DNA from: Litorilituus sediminis | GTDB taxonomy: Bacteria; Pseudomonadota; Gammaproteobacteria; Enterobacterales; Alteromonadaceae | DNA: 64,000 bases | Assembly: GCF_004295665.1 (NCBI RefSeq) | Contig: NZ_CP034759.1 | Span: 2,542,001-2,606,000 of the forward strand | Direction: 5' to 3' | Shown: positions 60,489-64,000 of the stretch, piece by piece | Numbering within the stretch: the first letter of the stretch is position 1 | Layout of the letters: the number at the start of each line of letters is the position of its first letter | Notes under the pieces: model-generated | Databases searched by the model: none | Seen by the model: only the letters and a program-made list of their open reading frames with translations | What the model was told of the DNA's origin: nothing | Program-made: the position numbers and the translations under genes

Positions 60489-60493
60489 TTATT

Positions 60494-63400
60494 ATGAAAT
60501 TGCCAAGGCTTGCGATTAATAATAGCCAATTTACCTTAACCATTGCCCTACTTATGGTGTTAATTGGTGTTGTGTCATATTTTCATATGCCGCGCTCTGA
60601 AGATCCTCAATTTGACTTGCCTATTACTTTAATTGAAGTGGTTTATCCTGGCGCCTCTCCTAGTGATATGGAAACTTTAGTGGTTGACCCGCTTGAGCAA
60701 GAAATAACCGATATTGAAAGTATTAAAAAAATAGAGTCAGAAATACATAATGGCTCGGTAAGGATCACTATAGAGTTTCTTTATGGTACTGATGCTGATG
60801 CTGAAGCTGCTTTTAATAAGGTTAAACAAGCGGTATCTACAGTAAAACCTAACCTTCCTGCGGGTATAGAACAGCTATTGGTACTTAAAGCAACGCCTAC
60901 GAGTGTTGCTATTATGCAGTTAGCATTATGGACAGAGCCAACTGATTATAAAACCATGGAGCTGCATGCAAAGCTTCTGGCTAAGCGTATTGAAACCATT
61001 GCTAGTGTCCGCCAAGCAGATATTTGGGGTTACCCAAGACAAGTGGTTGCCGTTGATGTTGATTTAGCTAAATTGAAGCACTATGGCATAGCATTAACTG
61101 AACTGACGCAAGTGCTACAAGGGCGAGCATTAAATATCACGCCAGGGTTTGTTGATGCCAATATAAGACGTTTTAATGTTAAAGCCAGTGGCAACTTTAC
61201 CAAAATCGCCGACATTGAAAATACCGTGATTAAAACCTCTGCTGATGACGAACAGCAAAATTATGCCGTGTTACGGGTAAAAGATATTGCTAAGGTCAGT
61301 TTTGCCGATGCACACCCTAGCTATTTAGCTTATTACCAAGAAAAGCCAGTGATTTTTCTTACCGTGCAACAGCGAAAAGGTAGCAATATATTTGATCTTA
61401 CAAAGAGCATTAATAAGGAAATAGCTGAATTTGAGCAAAATTTAGCGGTAGATCTTAAGGTTGCTAAGTTATTTCAGCAAAGTGATAGCGTTGAAGTCAG
61501 AGTCAATGGTTTCTTTAATAACTTGATGCAAGGCTTAGTTATTGTCGGGCTGATGGCGTTATTATTTTTAGGGTTTAGGGAATCTATTGTTGTTATTACC
61601 GCTATTCCAATTTCTTTTTTAGTGGCAATTGGTTGGTTAGATTTCACCGGTTTTGGCTTACAGCAAATGTCGATTGTTGGCTTAATCATAGCGTTAGGTT
61701 TATTGGTTGATAATGCCATTGTAGTAACCGAAAGCATTCATAGAGAAAAAGCACAGGCAAGTACTATAGCGCAAGCCGCTACAGTCGGTACCAGTAAAGT
61801 CGCTTGGGCAATTTCTAGTGGTACAATCACAACCATGTTGGCATTTTTACCTATGCTAATGCTTAACAGTAGTACTGGTGACTTTATTCGCTCTATGCCT
61901 ATTACTGTGGTTTTGGTGCTATTGGCATCACTGTTTGTTGCTTTAACGCTAACACCTTTGTTGGCAAGTAAATTATTTAATCTCTCTGACGATGATAAAA
62001 CAGCTAAGTTAAAATCTTTGCAGCATTACTTAAATGCTTTTGCTGAGCGATTTTATCTCGCATTGGTGAAAAAACTGATGACAATACGTGTTGTCGTTAT
62101 TGCCATTGCACTTGCTTGTTTGCTTGCCACGCTATCCTTATTTGAACAAGTGGGCGTTAGCTTATTTCCTAAAGCGGAAAAGCCAATGATTTTGCTTGAT
62201 GTAACCACACCAGCAAACTCTTCTCTTGCTTATACAGACTCTGTTATGCAGGAAGTCAGCCAGCACTTGAAACAGTTTTCACTTATCAGTGAAGTCGCGT
62301 TGAATGTTGGTAATTCTAACCCAAGAATTTATTATAATGAGATCCCTAAGCGGGGCATGATACGTTTAGGGCAAGCATTAGTTATTTTGTCTGAATATGA
62401 TGAAGCTAAAATTAAAGCGCTTGTCTCGCAATTACGCCAAGATTTTAGTCAGTGGCAGCAAGCCAAAATAACCGTCAAAGAATTTACCCAAGGCCCAGTA
62501 ACGGACCAACCCATTGCTATTCGATTAATTAGTGAGTCGTTACCTGATTTAGCTAAGGTCGCTAATGACTTAGCGAAAAAAATGCGCTCAACAACAGGGG
62601 TAATTAATATTGATAACCCTATTGGTATGGCTAATACCGAGTTAAGTTTAACCATAGATTATGATAAAGCAGCGCTAAATTATATTGATATAAATCAGCT
62701 AGATAATACGGTAAAGACTATTTTATCCGGCACGAGTGTTGGCAATTTTAATCATGACAATGGTGAAGACTACCCTATTCTGGTTCGCAGAGATTCGCCA
62801 GAGCTTGAGCGCTTTGCCAATATAGAAATAACCAATAAGTTAGGTGATTCAATTCCATTATCACAGGTAGCTAAATTAACCTTAAGCCAAGGTGATACGG
62901 ATTTCTTTCATTATCAAAAGTTGCGTATGGCTAAAGTGTCAGCAGATGTTGATATTGGTCACTCGGTTGGTGAAGTAACGCAGCATTTAGTTGATTATAT
63001 TAATGACTATCAATTACCTCAAGGCATGTATTTTACCTTAGGCGGTGAAGAAGAGTCTCGGCAAAACTCTTTTGCTGGCTTAACTAAAATAATGTTGATA
63101 ACAGCTATAGGAATTTTTGCCGTGCTGGTACTGCAATTTAACTCTATTTTACAGCCAGCAATTATATTTACTTCTATTCCGTTTGCTATGGCTGGTTCTA
63201 TTATTGGCTTGTATTTAACTGGCTTGTCTTTTTCTATGATGGCATTTGTCGGTTTAATTAGCTTGTTTGGTATTGTGGTAAATAATGCCATTATCTTAAT
63301 TGATACCAGTAATCGTAATATTAAGGCTGGTATGGCAAAACGTCAGGCAATATTGGCAGCAAGCAGTACTCGCTTTACGCCAATATTGCTAACAACGTTA

Positions 63401-63553
63401 ACAACCATAGGTGGTTTAATTCCATTAACCTTATTTGGCGGCTCGTTGTGGCAACCTTTAGGTGTGGTATTAATTTCGGGCTTGTGTGTTTCAGCGCTGT
63501 CGAGCTTTTTACTGGTACCTATTTTAACTGAGCTATTTACTCGTCATAAATAA
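60494..63553 (+). CDS. RND family efflux permease
   Basis: 1019 residues, the usual size for HAE1-like pumps. It has twelve predicted helices with two large periplasmic loops, and the N terminus includes RSEDPQFDLPITLIEVVYPGASPSDME. The proton-relay region in TM4 reads GLLVDNAIVVTES, so the second aspartate of the AcrB-type DD pair is Asn. Substrate is unknown. No outer-membrane factor is encoded beside it, so a TolC homologue elsewhere would be needed. Confidence 0.95.
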   Translation: MKLPRLAINNSQFTLTIALLMVLIGVVSYFHMPRSEDPQFDLPITLIEVVYPGASPSDMETLVVDPLEQEITDIESIKKIESEIHNGSVRITIEFLYGTDADAEAAFNKVKQAVSTVKPNLPAGIEQLLVLKATPTSVAIMQLALWTEPTDYKTMELHAKLLAKRIETIASVRQADIWGYPRQVVAVDVDLAKLKHYGIALTELTQVLQGRALNITPGFVDANIRRFNVKASGNFTKIADIENTVIKTSADDEQQNYAVLRVKDIAKVSFADAHPSYLAYYQEKPVIFLTVQQRKGSNIFDLTKSINKEIAEFEQNLAVDLKVAKLFQQSDSVEVRVNGFFNNLMQGLVIVGLMALLFLGFRESIVVITAIPISFLVAIGWLDFTGFGLQQMSIVGLIIALGLLVDNAIVVTESIHREKAQASTIAQAATVGTSKVAWAISSGTITTMLAFLPMLMLNSSTGDFIRSMPITVVLVLLASLFVALTLTPLLASKLFNLSDDDKTAKLKSLQHYLNAFAERFYLALVKKLMTIRVVVIAIALACLLATLSLFEQVGVSLFPKAEKPMILLDVTTPANSSLAYTDSVMQEVSQHLKQFSLISEVALNVGNSNPRIYYNEIPKRGMIRLGQALVILSEYDEAKIKALVSQLRQDFSQWQQAKITVKEFTQGPVTDQPIAIRLISESLPDLAKVANDLAKKMRSTTGVINIDNPIGMANTELSLTIDYDKAALNYIDINQLDNTVKTILSGTSVGNFNHDNGEDYPILVRRDSPELERFANIEITNKLGDSIPLSQVAKLTLSQGDTDFFHYQKLRMAKVSADVDIGHSVGEVTQHLVDYINDYQLPQGMYFTLGGEEESRQNSFAGLTKIMLITAIGIFAVLVLQFNSILQPAIIFTSIPFAMAGSIIGLYLTGLSFSMMAFVGLISLFGIVVNNAIILIDTSNRNIKAGMAKRQAILAASSTRFTPILLTTLTTIGGLIPLTLFGGSLWQPLGVVLISGLCVSALSSFLLVPILTELFTRHK

Positions 63554-63569
63554 TTATTTCATTTGGTAT
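63548..63569 (-). repeat. Solo end of the MITE-like repeat, overlapping the RND stop
   Basis: The complement reads ATACCAAATGAAATAATTAT..., matching 6015-6036 at 21 of 22 bases. It begins at the RND pump stop codon. Confidence 0.6.
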
Positions 63570-63643
63570 AAAGCTAGTTTTGGCTTTGGCAATACGCTGT
63601 TATTTCGTTATATAATGGCTAAAAAAGCAAAGGGTAAATAACA

Positions 63644-64000
63644 ATGGAAGTCATAGGCTCAACGGGTTACTTTATAGCAGCCTTTGCATATCTCATCTTT
63701 ATTTTATTGTTGTTAGCTGCGCGCAATAGCATGCTAACAGGTCGGTTATTATTACTCGCTTCGTCTTTAATGCTGGTTTCAGCCGTTGCCGCAGGGTTTC
63801 AACCGAAACAAGGCTTTTCCCTCTTACCTGTACTTGCGCTAGAAACGGTAAAATTACTGACTTGGTCGGTATTAATTTTATGTACACAAGCCAATATACA
63901 TACATTTAGTGAATTAATTCGCCACGAAAAAATTAAAAAGTATTTAGCTATTACCTTAGGTTTATCTGTGCTTTGCTGGCTGTTAGCTATGACAAGCTCG
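63644..64000 (+). CDS. prsK: Probable PrsK-type sensor kinase, N-terminal part (cut by window end)
   Basis: The open frame runs from the ATG at 63644 off the right end, giving 119 residues. It is very hydrophobic with at least three helices (GYFIAAFAYLIFILLLLAA, then ALETVKLLTWSVLIL, then KYLAITLGLSVLCWLLAM). The opening and the AARNSMLTGRLLLLASSLML segment recall the membrane-sensor part of PrsK, the histidine kinase of the XrtA/PEP-CTERM exosortase system. The kinase domain is outside the window, so the call is tentative. A TATAAT (63610-63615) precedes it. Confidence 0.5.
   Translation, partial: MEVIGSTGYFIAAFAYLIFILLLLAARNSMLTGRLLLLASSLMLVSAVAAGFQPKQGFSLLPVLALETVKLLTWSVLILCTQANIHTFSELIRHEKIKKYLAITLGLSVLCWLLAMTSS

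Overview
The window is a low-GC chromosomal segment from a marine-type gammaproteobacterium around the replication origin. The order dnaA-dnaN-recF-gyrB, rpmH-rnpA-yidD-yidC-mnmE, mioC-oriC-mnmG-rsmG-parA-parB is the gammaproteobacterial origin block. The block yrdA-yrdB-aroE-tsaC-yrdD-smg-dprA-lysM-def-fmt-rsmB-trkA matches the E. coli arrangement beside an rrn operon. The AT-rich codon use, the paired glyQ/glyS, TusA and trkH genes near gyrB, and a probable PrsK gene at the right edge point to Alteromonadales, perhaps Colwelliaceae (Colwellia/Thalassotalea-like). That placement is inference; no database search was possible.

Left arm (1-16 kb): the 5' part of a 16S rRNA gene on the minus strand, with leader antitermination boxes and two tandem promoters. 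Then come yrdA, yrdB-aroE, an ompW/truncated-haemoglobin pair with an FNR-type operator between them, hemF-tsaC, a 264-bp palindromic MITE-like repeat, purEK, yrdD, smg-dprA, a LysM protein, def-fmt-rsmB and trkA. From 16 to 29 kb: a large predicted secreted metallopeptidase/beta-propeller/barrel protein, trkH, yigZ, pepQ, slt, tusA, two small genes (DUF465 and DksA/TraR-like) and glyQS.

Origin block (29-46 kb): gyrB, recF, dnaN and dnaA run leftward; rpmH to parB run rightward. The gap between mioC and mnmG has the layout of E. coli oriC: DnaA boxes on the mioC side, and GATC-rich 13-mer-like AT repeats on the mnmG side. A second set of DnaA boxes lies between dnaA and rpmH, one of them inside the spacer of the predicted dnaA promoter. 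Two perfect parS palindromes are written into the recF reading frame, and the ParA/ParB that would use them are encoded about 13 kb away.

The most interesting accessory region is a 1.4-kb insertion exactly at the 3' end of mnmE. It is bounded by a 16-bp direct repeat that resembles the SGI1-type attachment site. It carries no integrase, only one Abi-like protein with an R-x4-H HEPN RNase motif and, divergent from it, a predicted ~105-nt structured small RNA with its own promoter and intrinsic terminator. This could be a minimal RNA-controlled abortive-infection or toxin module.

Right arm (46-64 kb): an IS5-family element sits on the parB stop codon and an IS4-family element splits what looks like the parB terminator. 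A long rightward cluster follows: a LolA-like protein, two FtsX-type permeases, a LolD-like ATPase, an outer-membrane barrel protein, an HlyD-type lipoprotein, an ABC ATPase and an ABC-2 permease. It looks like a dedicated envelope export system. After it come a family-3 solute-binding protein, a membrane diguanylate cyclase, tRNA-Arg(CCG), an RND efflux pair, and the start of a probable PrsK sensor kinase cut by the window end.
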